The translations under genes and the position numbers were made by a program. Positions 9,197-19,046 of a stretch of DNA of 64,000 nucleotides are shown here, piece by piece. The stretch comes from an uncultured Acidobacteriia bacterium (lineage in GTDB: Bacteria > Acidobacteriota > Terriglobia > Bryobacterales > Bryobacteraceae): NCBI GenBank assembly GCA_903900705.1, contig CAIUOG010000176.1, positions 22,162 to 86,161 of the forward strand, read 5' to 3'. The notes beneath the pieces are model-generated. The model had not been told where the DNA came from and ran no database searches. It was given only the letters and a program-made list of their open reading frames with translations. Within the stretch, counting starts at the first letter, position 1. Every line of letters begins with the position of its first letter.

Positions 9197-10405
9197 ATGC
9201 CGCCGGCTATTGACGAAGTCTTTCACAACGAATCGGGCCGGATCCTCGCTTCACTGATCCGGCTCTCCGGTTCGTTCGACCTTGCCGAGGAGGCCCTGCA
9301 GGACGCTTTTACCCAGGCCTGCCAGACCTGGCCGGAGCAGGGAACTCCCCTCAACCCGGCCGCGTGGCTGCTGACCACGGCGCGCCGCAGACTGATCGAC
9401 GCCGTCCGCCGACAGCGTACCCGGACTGACAACGCCGCCGCGCTCACCCACGACATCCTCCTGCGTCAGGAAAGCGAATCTCCGGACATGCCAACCGTAC
9501 TTCAGGACGACCGTCTGCGTTTGATTTTCACCTGCTGCCATCCGGCGCTCAACCGTGATGCCCAGGTGGCCCTGACTCTCCGGACCCTGGGCGGGCTGAC
9601 TACTTCTGAAATCGCCCGGTCGTTCCTTGTCCCGGAACCCACCCTGGCCCAGCGAATCGTCCGCGCGAAGAACAAGATTCGCGACGCCCGTATTCCCTAC
9701 GAAGTCCCGACGCGCGATCGTCTGCCCGAACGTCTGGCTTCAGTTCAGACCGTGATCTATCTCATCTTCAACGAGGGGTACGCCAGTACGTCCGCCAGCA
9801 GCCTGGTTCGGGGCGATCTGTGCGGCGAAGCCCTCCGGCTGGGCCGGGTTCTCTGTGAACTGCTGCCGGAGGACACGGAAAACCGGGGGCTGCTCGCCCT
9901 GATGCTGCTGCAGGATTCCCGCCGCAATTCGCGCACCGGCCCGAACGGCGAACTCGTGACGCTGGAAGACCAGGACCGCACTCTCTGGAATCAGACTGCG
10001 ATCCGGGAGGCCCTGGTGCTGTTGCCGCTCTCTGGCGGCCCCTATTCATTGCAGGCGCTGATCGCGGCCACGCACGCACGCGCCGCATCGCCCGCGCAGA
10101 CGGACTGGCGTCGCATTGCGGCACTTTATCAGGAACTGCTGCAACAGATTCCCACCGCCGTTGTCGCGCTGAACCACGCGGTTGCCATCGCCATGGCCGA
10201 GGGTTACGAGCAGGGACTTGAACTCATCGACCGCATTCCGGAACTGGAGAGCTACCACCTGTACCACGCCGCCCGCGCGGATCTGCTGCGCAGACTGGAG
10301 CGCCCGGCAGACGCGGCGGCGGCTTATCGCCGCGCATTGACGCTGGTCACCAACCCGATTGAACGCGAATATCTCAGCCGGCGTCTTCGACAACTCGCGC
10401 CGTAA
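9197..10405 (+). CDS. ECF RNA polymerase sigma factor, ECF42-like with TPR C-terminal extension
   Basis: 402 residues from an ATG preceded by GGAGA. Region sigma-2 covers about 8-75 (ALQDAFTQACQTW, RRRLIDAVRRQ). Sigma-4 covers about 108-165 (TLRTLGGLTTSEIARSFLVPEPTLAQRIVRAK). A helical extension of about 230 residues with TPR-like pairs follows (AVALNHAVAIAMAEGYEQGLELIDRI). This architecture and the DGPF partner upstream define the ECF42 group, in which the C-terminal extension, not a classic anti-sigma factor, is thought to control activity. No anti-sigma gene is visible here. The 3' end overlaps the convergent xseA by 32 nt. Confidence 0.9.
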   Translation: MPPAIDEVFHNESGRILASLIRLSGSFDLAEEALQDAFTQACQTWPEQGTPLNPAAWLLTTARRRLIDAVRRQRTRTDNAAALTHDILLRQESESPDMPTVLQDDRLRLIFTCCHPALNRDAQVALTLRTLGGLTTSEIARSFLVPEPTLAQRIVRAKNKIRDARIPYEVPTRDRLPERLASVQTVIYLIFNEGYASTSASSLVRGDLCGEALRLGRVLCELLPEDTENRGLLALMLLQDSRRNSRTGPNGELVTLEDQDRTLWNQTAIREALVLLPLSGGPYSLQALIAATHARAASPAQTDWRRIAALYQELLQQIPTAVVALNHAVAIAMAEGYEQGLELIDRIPELESYHLYHAARADLLRRLERPADAAAAYRRALTLVTNPIEREYLSRRLRQLAP

Positions 10406-11774
10406 GCGCGTCCTTTTCGAACAGCACCCGCAGTTCTTCGCCCGGCCCGGTCTGCAGCGCGGTTTTCAGAATCTCGCCGCGCTCATTCAGCACGATGGCA
10501 TAGCCGCGCGCGAGCACGGAACGGGGATTCAGCTGCCCCAGCTTGGCATCGAGCGTCTCATAGCGCTGCATCTTCTTCGTCAAAGAAGCCTTCATGAGGC
10601 GCGCCAGCAGTGCCGTTCCATAGGTGAGCCGTTCGCGGTCCCGCCGGAGCCGTGGCCGCAGATCGAAGTAGCGGAGTTTTTCTTCGAGAGCACGCCGTTT
10701 CTTCTCCTGCGCGGCCAGTTGTCGTCGCATGGCCGACCGGAGGCGCTCTTCGGCATCGTCCACGCGCTGCGTGCGCCGCGAAAGCGCCCGGTGCAGCAGC
10801 GAGGTTGCCCGGTCGATGGCCTGTTCATGGAGTCGCCGCGCGAGCATCGCCAGGCGGTACCGCACCAGCTGGATCATCCGGGCTTCCAGCGCCGCCACGC
10901 GGTCCAGCACCTCCTGCCTGGTACAGATCACCATTTCCGCGGCAGCCGAGGGCGTGGGCGCGCGCAGATCCGCCACGAAATCCGCAATCGTGACGTCGGT
11001 TTCGTGTCCCACGGCGGAGATCACCGGCACCGGCGACTCAAAGATCGCCCGCGCCACCACCTCTTCATTGAAGGTCCAAAGGTCTTCGAGGGACCCGCCG
11101 CCGCGCGCGACGACAATCACTTCCGCCCAGCCGGTCTGTCCGAAATACGCGATGCCCCGGCATACGTCTTCCATGGAGCCGACCCCCTGCACGCGCGCCG
11201 GGAACAGCCGGATGTGGACGCCGGGGAAGCGCCGCGAGAGGATCTCCACAAAATCCCGGATCACAGCGCCCTGGGGAGCCGTCACAATGCCGATCCGTTG
11301 CGGAAAGCGGGGCAGCGGGCGCTTCCGGGATTGCTCGAACAAGCCCTCCTGCAGCAACCGCTGCTTCAGGAGTTCAAAGGCTATTTGCAACGCGCCCTCG
11401 CCGCGCGGCTCAATCGCCTCCACCACGAACTGGTACTCGCTGCGCTGCTCGTAGATATCGACGCGTCCGCGCACCAGCACCGCCACGCCATCCTTCGGCT
11501 TGAACTTCAGCCGCCAGTAAGAAAGCTTCCAGCAGACGCACTTGATCTGCGCCTCGCTGTCTTTCAGCGTGAAATAGCAATGGCCGCTCGGGACGAGTTT
11601 TGTTCCGGAGATTTCGCCGGAAAGCCAGATGTTGGTGAAGCTGCGTTCGATGGTGGCGCGCAGGGAATCGCTGAGCTCCCGGAGGGAGTAGATGCGGCGC
11701 TCCGGTGGTTTGGGTGCGGGCGGGGGCTCCGGTTTTGCGTTTGCCCGCGGACCGAATAGATCGAACTGTTCCAA
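10374..11774 (-). CDS. xseA: Exodeoxyribonuclease VII large subunit
   Basis: 466 residues, a normal length for XseA. The N-terminal OB-fold binds ssDNA (about 28-125, YSLRELSDSLRATIE, IWLSGEISG, GHCYFTLKD). The catalytic core contains GIVTAPQGAVIRDF, VVARGGGSLEDLW and SAVGHETDVTIADFVADLRAPTPSAAAE, all diagnostic. A long coiled-coil region (about 280-400) precedes the C-terminal segment with NPRSVLARGYAIV. The enzyme degrades ssDNA in repair with the small subunit XseB, which is not adjacent. The 3' end overlaps the convergent sigma factor gene. Confidence 0.96.
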   Translation of the reverse strand: MEQFDLFGPRANAKPEPPPAPKPPERRIYSLRELSDSLRATIERSFTNIWLSGEISGTKLVPSGHCYFTLKDSEAQIKCVCWKLSYWRLKFKPKDGVAVLVRGRVDIYEQRSEYQFVVEAIEPRGEGALQIAFELLKQRLLQEGLFEQSRKRPLPRFPQRIGIVTAPQGAVIRDFVEILSRRFPGVHIRLFPARVQGVGSMEDVCRGIAYFGQTGWAEVIVVARGGGSLEDLWTFNEEVVARAIFESPVPVISAVGHETDVTIADFVADLRAPTPSAAAEMVICTRQEVLDRVAALEARMIQLVRYRLAMLARRLHEQAIDRATSLLHRALSRRTQRVDDAEERLRSAMRRQLAAQEKKRRALEEKLRYFDLRPRLRRDRERLTYGTALLARLMKASLTKKMQRYETLDAKLGQLNPRSVLARGYAIVLNERGEILKTALQTGPGEELRVLFEKDALTARVVEDAG

Positions 11775-11783
11775 GTTCTGAGT

Positions 11784-14045
11784 TTACCGTTCGAACAGAA
11801 TCCCCACAGAAGGCAGAATGGGCAGCATTTTGTCGAGCGTGACAGAGGTCTGTCCGGTCTTCGTGTTATAGCTGTTCAGACTGTCGAACAGGTAGTTCGT
11901 CCGGTTCGTCAGGTTGATCAGTTCGCCATAGAACGTGATCTTCCACTTGTCGCGGGTCCACGATTTATTGACACGAATGTCGGTCCGCTGGTAGTAATCG
12001 AGCCGCAGCTGATTGCGGGCCGGCGCGAGGAAGTACACGCCATTGGTCCGCGTCAGATAGCCGGGGATCGGGAAGCCGCTGCCGTAGCTCGAATGGAGGC
12101 TCAGATTCACGCTGGGCCGGAGCCGGTAGCTGCCGTAAATATTCACGGTGTGGCGCTGATCGAAGTCACTGGGGAAGCGCGCTCCGGTCACGCCTTCCCG
12201 CATCCCTGTTCCGCCGTAGGCATAAGACACCCACCCGGTGAACCGGTTCGCGCTGGTGCGCTGCACAAAGAATTCCGCGCCGCGCGAATAGCCGCGCAGG
12301 GACGTTGTATAGGCCGGCCCCACGGGCGGAACAAACACCTTGCCGGCGGTGAACCGGGGATCCGCCAAAGGTTGAAAGGGCAGATCGCGGTCGGCCCGGT
12401 TATAAAACTCCGCCCGGAACCGCAGCCGTTCGGTGAACCTCTGTTCCACTGCCGCGAGTGCATGGTTCGACCGGATCGGCAGCAGCCCGCGGCCCCCCAG
12501 CGGCGACGTCAGCAGAGACACTTCGGGGAACTGCGCGTATTGCCCCCAGCCGAGCTGCACCCGAGTGGATGCCGTCACGATCATCGATGCCGAGGCCTGC
12601 GGCGTGCCTGTGGAAACGCCATCAATCGAGTGATGATCCCCGCGCACGCCCGCCGAAAGATGCAGTCGTCCGCCCAGGGCGGTCCACGACTGCTGCACAA
12701 ACCCGCCCCCCAGCGCGCCTGTGCCGTTAAAGTGATCGAGCAGGCGGGCCGGCGACGTCAGCGACTGATACTGCGCGGTAAAGCCTTCGTTCCGCAGCCG
12801 CCGCACCGACGCGCCGAAATCGAGCGTCGCATTCGCTCCCTCCGTCCACGATCCGCTGGTGTTCGCCACCCACTCGCCATAAAATCCGTCACCGAGCCGC
12901 AGACCGCCCGGACTGTTGTTGTCATACTTCTCGCGCATCCACGCCGCGTGCGTCACAATTGCCACCCGCGCCGATGGGGTAAACTTCCAGCCCAGATTTC
13001 CCAGCGTGTAGTTGTATCCGGCCCTGGCGAGGGAGTTCAGGCCCAGACCTGTCGCTTTCGAGCGGTCGAGTGAGGAAAAGCTCTCCAGCACGTAGAGAGT
13101 CAGGTTATTCTTTGGCGTCAGGTCATACGTGAAGCGTCCCTGCACGTCTTCCAGTCCGAAGACCAGCGAACTGCCGTCATTCGGCGCAATGCGTCCGATG
13201 ATGTACTGCAGATAGCTCTTGCGGGTTGCCACCAGCCAGCTGCCGCGATTCTTCCTGCTGAACGGAGCTTTGAGTGGTCCCTCCGCCACGAAGCCCGCGT
13301 TCGACATGCTCGCCTCCGCCCGGAACGTGGTGGCGGAACGGCTGCCGTCCCGCGTGTGCACGTCGAGGATGCCGGCGCTGCGGTCCTCAAACCGCTGCGG
13401 AAACGCCCCCTCGTGCAGTTCCAGATTCTCCACCATGTCGCCATTGAAAGCGGCCCCGGAGCCCGTTACGTTCTGCCCGGCCAGCATGTGGAAGGGCTGG
13501 TGCAGCAGCACGTTATCGAGGAAGAGCCCGATGCGGCTGTAGTCCGCCCCGCGAAGGGAAAAGCGCGCGTCGAAATCGTTATTGGACGTTACGCCCGGCA
13601 GGCTTTGCACGGCGCGCAGCGGATCGTCGGCCAGCACGCTGGCCAGGTTTTTGATATCGTTCCCCGCCAGCGTGAGTGTCGACGGGCTGTCCTGGCGCGC
13701 CGTCTCAAACGGCCCCGCCGTCACCTCCACGGTATCGGTCCGCCGAAAGCTGTCGGGGCTCAGGACGATCTCAAACTGCTTTGTTTCCTCGGCCGCCTCC
13801 ACACGAAAGGGCCGGTTCACGGTGTGATAGCCGACGGTGGAAACGGCGAGCGTATAGTCACCCGGCGGGACATCGGGAATGGCGAAGCGGCCCGCGGCAT
13901 CCGACACCGCGCGGAGTTCAGCTTTACCCAGGCGCACGGCCACGTTGGCGAGTGGCTCGCCGCCGCGGGCATCGGTAACTACGCCCGAAACCACCGCGGC
14001 CCGCGCCGCGAGGCCGGCCAAAAACAGAAGTACTGCCACGCGCAT
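11784..14045 (-). CDS. TonB-dependent receptor with carboxypeptidase-regulatory domain
   Basis: 753 residues from the ATG at 14045, which directly begins a signal peptide (MRVAVLLFLAGLAARAA); an upstream in-frame ATG at 14081 would add a polar leader and is less likely. GAAGG lies just upstream of the chosen start. A regulatory-like beta-sandwich (about 20-95, VVSGVVTDARGGEPLANVAV) is followed by a plug domain (about 125-230, DPLRAVQSLPGV, FSLRGADYSRIGLFLDNVLL). The barrel ends in an aromatic residue and Arg (PSVGILFER). The shorter size and clear plug put it closer to classical siderophore/oligosaccharide receptors than the long Oar-like proteins at both ends of the window. The ligand is not deducible. 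Confidence 0.88.
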   Translation of the reverse strand: MRVAVLLFLAGLAARAAVVSGVVTDARGGEPLANVAVRLGKAELRAVSDAAGRFAIPDVPPGDYTLAVSTVGYHTVNRPFRVEAAEETKQFEIVLSPDSFRRTDTVEVTAGPFETARQDSPSTLTLAGNDIKNLASVLADDPLRAVQSLPGVTSNNDFDARFSLRGADYSRIGLFLDNVLLHQPFHMLAGQNVTGSGAAFNGDMVENLELHEGAFPQRFEDRSAGILDVHTRDGSRSATTFRAEASMSNAGFVAEGPLKAPFSRKNRGSWLVATRKSYLQYIIGRIAPNDGSSLVFGLEDVQGRFTYDLTPKNNLTLYVLESFSSLDRSKATGLGLNSLARAGYNYTLGNLGWKFTPSARVAIVTHAAWMREKYDNNSPGGLRLGDGFYGEWVANTSGSWTEGANATLDFGASVRRLRNEGFTAQYQSLTSPARLLDHFNGTGALGGGFVQQSWTALGGRLHLSAGVRGDHHSIDGVSTGTPQASASMIVTASTRVQLGWGQYAQFPEVSLLTSPLGGRGLLPIRSNHALAAVEQRFTERLRFRAEFYNRADRDLPFQPLADPRFTAGKVFVPPVGPAYTTSLRGYSRGAEFFVQRTSANRFTGWVSYAYGGTGMREGVTGARFPSDFDQRHTVNIYGSYRLRPSVNLSLHSSYGSGFPIPGYLTRTNGVYFLAPARNQLRLDYYQRTDIRVNKSWTRDKWKITFYGELINLTNRTNYLFDSLNSYNTKTGQTSVTLDKMLPILPSVGILFER

Positions 14046-14128
14046 CGTTATCACCTTCGTCAGTCCGAAGTTATCACGCAAAACACGCTAAGCTTACGGG
14101 GAAGTCCCTTCACCTGAGGAAATACAAA

Positions 14129-14659
14129 ATGAAGAAGAAGCTCGTTCCGGTATTGGCCCTCGCCGCCCTCTGCTCGCTCGCCGCCTGGACCATGTTCGCG
14201 CAGGATAAGGCCGCGCCGTCATCGTCCCAGATTCTGAAAGGCGCCTACACCCGCATCAAAACCAACTTCCAGAAGGCAGCTGAGAAGATGCCGGAGGATC
14301 AGTACAACTACAAACCGGTGGACGCGGTGGAAACCTTCGGCCAGCGCGTCGCCCACATCGCCAACCAGATGGGTACCTGCTCCGCCCTGAATGGAGCGCG
14401 CAAACCCAGCAGCGCCGCGGGTAAGACCGCCAAGGCCGATCTCGTGGCCGGTCTCGCCGAATCCTTCGCGGAATGCGACAAGGCCTTTGACGCGCTCACG
14501 GACGCCAACGCGATGGAGTCGGTTTCCGCTGGTCGTGGAATGCAGCCGCGGATCAATGTGCTCTACGGCATTGTGGTCCACGCGAACGAAGTCTACGGCG
14601 CCATGGGTGTTTATATGCGCATCAAGGGTCTGGTTCCGCCATCGAGCGAAGGCCGGTAG
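14129..14659 (+). CDS. Exported DinB-like protein
   Basis: 176 residues with an N-terminal signal peptide (1 to about 24, LALAALCSLAAWTMFA). A four-helix-bundle DinB-like region contains the typical FGQRVAHIANQMG and VVHANEVYGAMGVYMRIKGLVPP segments, whose His residues are the likely metal ligands. GAGGAAA precedes the ATG. DinB-like proteins include thiol-dependent metalloenzymes and stress proteins, mostly cytoplasmic; the signal peptide here puts it outside the cytoplasm. The reaction is unknown. It is divergent from the receptor at 14045. Confidence 0.82.
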   Translation: MKKKLVPVLALAALCSLAAWTMFAQDKAAPSSSQILKGAYTRIKTNFQKAAEKMPEDQYNYKPVDAVETFGQRVAHIANQMGTCSALNGARKPSSAAGKTAKADLVAGLAESFAECDKAFDALTDANAMESVSAGRGMQPRINVLYGIVVHANEVYGAMGVYMRIKGLVPPSSEGR

Positions 14660-14667
14660 GATTCGCG

Positions 14668-14695
14668 CTGTTAAACTCCGCCCTGTTAAACTCCG
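14668..14695. repeat. 13-bp tandem duplication at gene junction
   Basis: CTGTTAAACTCCG occurs at 14668-14680 and again at 14683-14695, with a 15-bp period. It lies between the DinB-like stop codon and the next start. The second copy supplies the TAAACT box six bases before the ATG at 14699, so the duplication also duplicates a putative -10 element. Confidence 0.8.
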
Positions 14696-14698
14696 GTG

Positions 14699-16336
14699 AT
14701 GCGTTTGCGCGCGGCGCTCATCGTGGTCTCGCTTTTACTCGTTGGTCTCTACTACCGCTGGGGCGCGCACGCAGCGGGAGTGGATTTCCAGTGGGATGGA
14801 CATGCCGGCGGCTACTACAATCTTCTGGCGCAGGGCTTCGCGGCGGGGCACCTATACCTCCCCGTGAGCCCGTCGCCGGAACTGCTCTCCAAAACGAACC
14901 CGTGGGACCCCGCGGTGGACGACTCCCTCAAGCTCTACGACGCCGCGTTGTTCCACAATCGCTACTACCTCTATCACGGCATCGCTCCGGCGCTGGTCCT
15001 GTTTCTGCCCTTCCGCCTGCTCACCCACCGGGACCTCCCCGAAAACTTCGCCTCCTTCCTCTTCTGCTTTGCCGGCTATCTTTTCTCTGCGGCCGCGCTT
15101 CTTCAGTTGATTCGCTCCGGCCCCCTCCGCACCTCGTTCCTTCTGCTCGCTCTGGGGCTGACGACGGGCATTCCGTTTCTGCTGAACCGCACGTGGGTTT
15201 ACGAAATCGCCATCGCGGCCGGGTACTGTTTTTCCTCCGCCGCGCTGTGCTGTCTTCTGGGCGGAATGGCGGTGAACTCCCGTCGCTGGTTCGCCGCCGG
15301 CGGACTCGCCTGCGGTCTCGCCATCGCGAGCCGTCCGCACCTTGGTTTGTTCGCCGTTGCTTTCTTCGCGCTGATGCTTCTGCGCAGGCCTCGCGCCCTG
15401 CCCGCGTTTCTGCTGCCCCTGCTGCTCGCGGGTCTCGGGATCGGCCTCTACAACGAACAGCGCTTCGGCAACCCCACTGAGTTCGGTATGACGTACCTGC
15501 TCACCGGCAGGAACCAGAACAAAGTCCGCCCCGCACTGGCCAACGTCGCCCCGGAGTCTTTCTATTTGCTCGCCGCGCCGCCACGGACCGGGCCTGTGTT
15601 CCCCTGGCTCCGCATGGCCTGGCCACCTGCGGAAATCTCACGTCCCCGGGACTTCTATCTGGAACCCTCCGTCGGCGCGCTGTGGCTGGCCCCGTTTCTT
15701 CCTTTCATCCTGCTGCTGCCCGGACGACCCGGTCCACACCGCCTGCTCTGTCTGCTGTTTGCACTCGCCTCCGGCGGCATTTTCCTTTTTCTTGCTTCCA
15801 CAGGCTGGAGCACGCAGAGGTATGAAGTGGACTTTCTTCCCGCGCTGGTGCTGGTTTCGCTCGTCTGCCTCGCCGGTCTCCGCAATCCGCTTGCGCGGAC
15901 CGTCGCCACATTGCTGATCCTCGGCGGCATCTCCGTCAACCTTGCGATCGCGGTCGGTGGCCCCCTCGACGAGATGCTCCGAAATCGCCCAGACCGCTTT
16001 GTTCGTCTTTCACAACTCCTCACGCCGTTGGAACGCTACCGGCTGCGCCTCGACGCGCCGTTCTCGCTCCGCTGCCCGGTCTCCGGTTGGCGCACACTAC
16101 TCTCCGTGGGCGGCACTCTCTTCCGGTACGAACTTGTGGCCGAAGGCGAACGGACTCTGGTTTCGCGCCGTTTCGATTCGGAAGTTCGGGCCGATGTGGG
16201 CGAGGTCCGCGAGGTGGAAGTCCGCTATGCCGCCGGGGACCTTGTGGTGCTCTCGAACGGCGTTGAGCGGCTGCGCCACCGCCTCGGTCACCTGCTCACG
16301 GCGCCGGTTGATCTCGAAGGTGCCTGCAGGCCCTGA
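14699..16336 (+). CDS. Polytopic membrane protein, GT-C-like, function unknown
   Basis: 545 residues from ATG 14699; a GTG directly before it is also possible. About ten hydrophobic helices span roughly 5-420, and a soluble C-terminal domain of about 120 residues follows. The first loop after helix 1 contains VDFQWDGHAGGYYNLLAQGF and a hydrophobic-acidic pattern like that of GT-C glycosyltransferases, but the classical DD/DE motif is not clear. There is no ribosome site. TAAACT ends 6 nt before the ATG, so the transcript may be leaderless. I do not recognise a specific function; a lipid-linked-sugar transferase is the main alternative. Confidence 0.72.
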   Translation: MRLRAALIVVSLLLVGLYYRWGAHAAGVDFQWDGHAGGYYNLLAQGFAAGHLYLPVSPSPELLSKTNPWDPAVDDSLKLYDAALFHNRYYLYHGIAPALVLFLPFRLLTHRDLPENFASFLFCFAGYLFSAAALLQLIRSGPLRTSFLLLALGLTTGIPFLLNRTWVYEIAIAAGYCFSSAALCCLLGGMAVNSRRWFAAGGLACGLAIASRPHLGLFAVAFFALMLLRRPRALPAFLLPLLLAGLGIGLYNEQRFGNPTEFGMTYLLTGRNQNKVRPALANVAPESFYLLAAPPRTGPVFPWLRMAWPPAEISRPRDFYLEPSVGALWLAPFLPFILLLPGRPGPHRLLCLLFALASGGIFLFLASTGWSTQRYEVDFLPALVLVSLVCLAGLRNPLARTVATLLILGGISVNLAIAVGGPLDEMLRNRPDRFVRLSQLLTPLERYRLRLDAPFSLRCPVSGWRTLLSVGGTLFRYELVAEGERTLVSRRFDSEVRADVGEVREVEVRYAAGDLVVLSNGVERLRHRLGHLLTAPVDLEGACRP

Positions 16337-16382
16337 TGTCCCGCGGTGCGCGGCCCGGCCCGTTCCCTGTTACCCTGTTGTG

Positions 16383-19013
16383 ATGTTGCGATTGCCGACC
16401 GCGTCACGCCTTTGCTTCCAGTTCTGCTTCTTCACGTTCTGTTCCGCGCTGCTCTTCGCTCAGAGAGGCGGCGCTCCCGCCGGCGGAGCCGCACCCGCGG
16501 GCCGCGTTCCCACTATTGAGGAGCGCACCGCCGGTTTGCAGAAGCTCGACGGCTTTTTCCCCCTTTACTGGGAAGAGCGCACCGGGAATCTGCTGCTCGA
16601 AATCCCCCGCTTTGACAGTGAATTTCTTTACACCACCGGCCTCGCCGCCGGCCTGGGCTCGAACGACATCGGACTTGACCGTGGTCAGGGTGGCCAGGGA
16701 CGCCTGGTGACATTTCAGCGCGTTGGCCCGAAAGTCTTCCTCATGCAGGGGAATGAGTCCTTCCGCTCCACCAGTTCCAACCCCGCTGAGCGCCGCTCTG
16801 TGGCGGACTCCTTCGCCAAATCCATCCTCTGGGGTTTCACCGTCGCGGCGGAATCGAACGGGCGCGTTCTGGTGGACGCCACGCCCTTCTTCCTGCGGGA
16901 CGGTCACGGCGCGGGTGGCTCTCTCCGGCCCGGCCCTTACCGTGTCGATCCCGCGCGCAGCGCCGTTTACATGTCCCGGACCAAGGCCTTCCCGAAGAAT
17001 ACGGAAGTCGAGGTCACGCTCACCTTTGCCTCCGACGGCGGTGGCGGACGCGGCGGCTTCGGTGGCGGTCCTTCTCAGGGCCCGCCGCAGATCGGGGCTG
17101 CCGGAGGACGCGGCGGTGGTGGCTTTGGCGGTGGCCTCTTCTCCGGCACGGTCGCCAGCGTGACGCCCAGCGCGGAAGCCGTCACTCTGCGGGAACACTA
17201 CTCGCTGGTGGAACTTCCGGATGACAAGTACGTCCCCCGCGAGGATGACCCCCGCGCTGGCTACGGCGGCCTGACTTACATGGATTACTCCACGCCCATC
17301 GGCGAGCCCATGGTCAAGCACTTCGTCCGCCGCCACCGCCTGGTGAAGAAAGATCCCACTGCGGAGATGAGCGAGCCCGTGAAGCCCATCGAATACTGGG
17401 TCGATTCCGGCGCCCCCGAAGATGTTCGCAAAGCACTGGTGGAAGGCGCCAGCTGGTGGAGCCAGGCCTTCGAAGCGGCGGGCTTCAAAAACGCCTTCAA
17501 AGTCGCGGTGCTGCCCGATGGCGCGGACCCGATGGACATCCGGTACAACATGATCAACTGGGTGCATCGCTCCACCCGCGGCTGGAGCACTGGTGGTTCC
17601 GTCTCAGACCCCCGTACCGGCGAAATCATTAAAGCAACCGTGACGCTCGGCTCCCTCCGTGACCGGCAGGATTACATGATCTTCGAGGGCCTGCTTTCCC
17701 CGTACACCACGGGCTCTGAAAAGCCGGAGATCCTCTACCAGACCGCGCTCAAGCGGATTCGGCAACTGGCCGCGCATGAGGTCGGCCACACGCTGGGCCT
17801 TGGCCACAACTACTACGACAGCGAAAAGGGCTGGATCTCCGTGATGGATTACCCCCATCCCCAGGAAAAGCTGCTCGCGGATGGCTCCATCGACATTTCG
17901 GATGCCTATCCGGCGCGCATCGGTGATTGGGACAAAGTTGCCATCAACTACGGCTACCGCCAGTTGCCCGTTGGCGATGAGGCTCCGGTGCTGAATAAGA
18001 TTCTGAATGACGCCTGGGCGCAGGATCTTCGCTATATGACGAACCAGGACACGGACAGCAATCCCCGCGTCGACCAGTGGTCCAACGGGGTCAATCAGGC
18101 GGACGAACTCAACCGGCTGATGAAGGTCCGCCGCTCCGCCCTGAGCCGCCTGGGCGAACACACGATCCGCACCGGCGCGCCGATGGCGACTATCGAAGAA
18201 CCCTTTGTGCCGATCTTCATGTACCACCGCTATACGGTGGAATCGACGGCTTCCATGGTGGGCGGGGTGGATTACATTTACGGCATGCGCGGTGATGGCC
18301 GCACGACCGTGAAGTGGGAATCGGCAGCCAACCAACGCAAAGCTCTTGACGCTTTGGCCGCCACTTTGAAACCCGCTGAACTGACGGTGCCGAAGCAGAT
18401 TCTGGATGCCATTCCGCCCCGTCCGCCGGGTTACGGTCGTCACCGCGAACTCTTCCCCCGCACCACCGGGGATGGTTTCGACCCCCTGAGCCCCGCCACC
18501 GTCGCTTCCGATGTGACGGTCGGCTTCGTGCTGCAACTGGACCGTGCTGCCCGCATGGTGGCGCAGCATGCGGTTGACCCCACGTTGCCCGGTCTCGAAG
18601 AAGTGATCGACCGCCTGACGAAGGCTACTTTTGATGCGCCCGTGGCGACCCCCTACGAAGCGGAAGTCCGTCGCGCCGAAGAGCGCGTCCTGGTCGACCG
18701 CGTGATGTGGCTCGCTACCGGCGCGCCCAACGGCCAGGTGCGCGCCATCGCGTCTCTCAAGCTGCAGAAGCTGGCGGCGCGCCTGCGGACCGACGCCGGC
18801 GCCAGCGAGGCGGAACAGGCGCAGCACACCCTGCTCGCAGCCGACATCAAGCGCTTCCTCGAACGCCCGGCCGAGACGATGAAAAACATCGCCCCGCCCG
18901 ACGCGCCCCCGGGAGCTCCGATCGGTGACACTGGTAACGACTGGCTGGCGCCCGCGCCCTGGACGATCCCGTCCGGCGCGTCTGCGCAGGACAATTCATT
19001 GCCGCCGATGTAG
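16383..19013 (+). CDS. Zinc-dependent metalloprotease, DUF5117/DUF5118 type
   Basis: 876 residues. A signal peptide (1 to about 27) is followed by a Gly/Ala/Pro-rich linker and a DUF5118/DUF5117-type N-terminal region (about 45-330). That region holds an unusual Gly-rich insert near residues 220-255 (repeated GGGRGGFGGG-like runs). The metzincin-like active site is H465-E466-x2-H469-x5-H475 (HEVGHTLGLGH), followed by the Met-turn-like VMDYPHPQ. DUF4953-like sequence follows to the C-terminus. It is predicted to be secreted or periplasmic; the natural substrate is not known. TACCCT ends 6 nt before the ATG and no ribosome site is visible, suggesting a leaderless mRNA. Confidence 0.88.
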   Translation: MLRLPTASRLCFQFCFFTFCSALLFAQRGGAPAGGAAPAGRVPTIEERTAGLQKLDGFFPLYWEERTGNLLLEIPRFDSEFLYTTGLAAGLGSNDIGLDRGQGGQGRLVTFQRVGPKVFLMQGNESFRSTSSNPAERRSVADSFAKSILWGFTVAAESNGRVLVDATPFFLRDGHGAGGSLRPGPYRVDPARSAVYMSRTKAFPKNTEVEVTLTFASDGGGGRGGFGGGPSQGPPQIGAAGGRGGGGFGGGLFSGTVASVTPSAEAVTLREHYSLVELPDDKYVPREDDPRAGYGGLTYMDYSTPIGEPMVKHFVRRHRLVKKDPTAEMSEPVKPIEYWVDSGAPEDVRKALVEGASWWSQAFEAAGFKNAFKVAVLPDGADPMDIRYNMINWVHRSTRGWSTGGSVSDPRTGEIIKATVTLGSLRDRQDYMIFEGLLSPYTTGSEKPEILYQTALKRIRQLAAHEVGHTLGLGHNYYDSEKGWISVMDYPHPQEKLLADGSIDISDAYPARIGDWDKVAINYGYRQLPVGDEAPVLNKILNDAWAQDLRYMTNQDTDSNPRVDQWSNGVNQADELNRLMKVRRSALSRLGEHTIRTGAPMATIEEPFVPIFMYHRYTVESTASMVGGVDYIYGMRGDGRTTVKWESAANQRKALDALAATLKPAELTVPKQILDAIPPRPPGYGRHRELFPRTTGDGFDPLSPATVASDVTVGFVLQLDRAARMVAQHAVDPTLPGLEEVIDRLTKATFDAPVATPYEAEVRRAEERVLVDRVMWLATGAPNGQVRAIASLKLQKLAARLRTDAGASEAEQAQHTLLAADIKRFLERPAETMKNIAPPDAPPGAPIGDTGNDWLAPAPWTIPSGASAQDNSLPPM

Positions 19014-19046
19014 TGGGTAGCCAGGCCGCCGCGTTAACCTGGAAGC

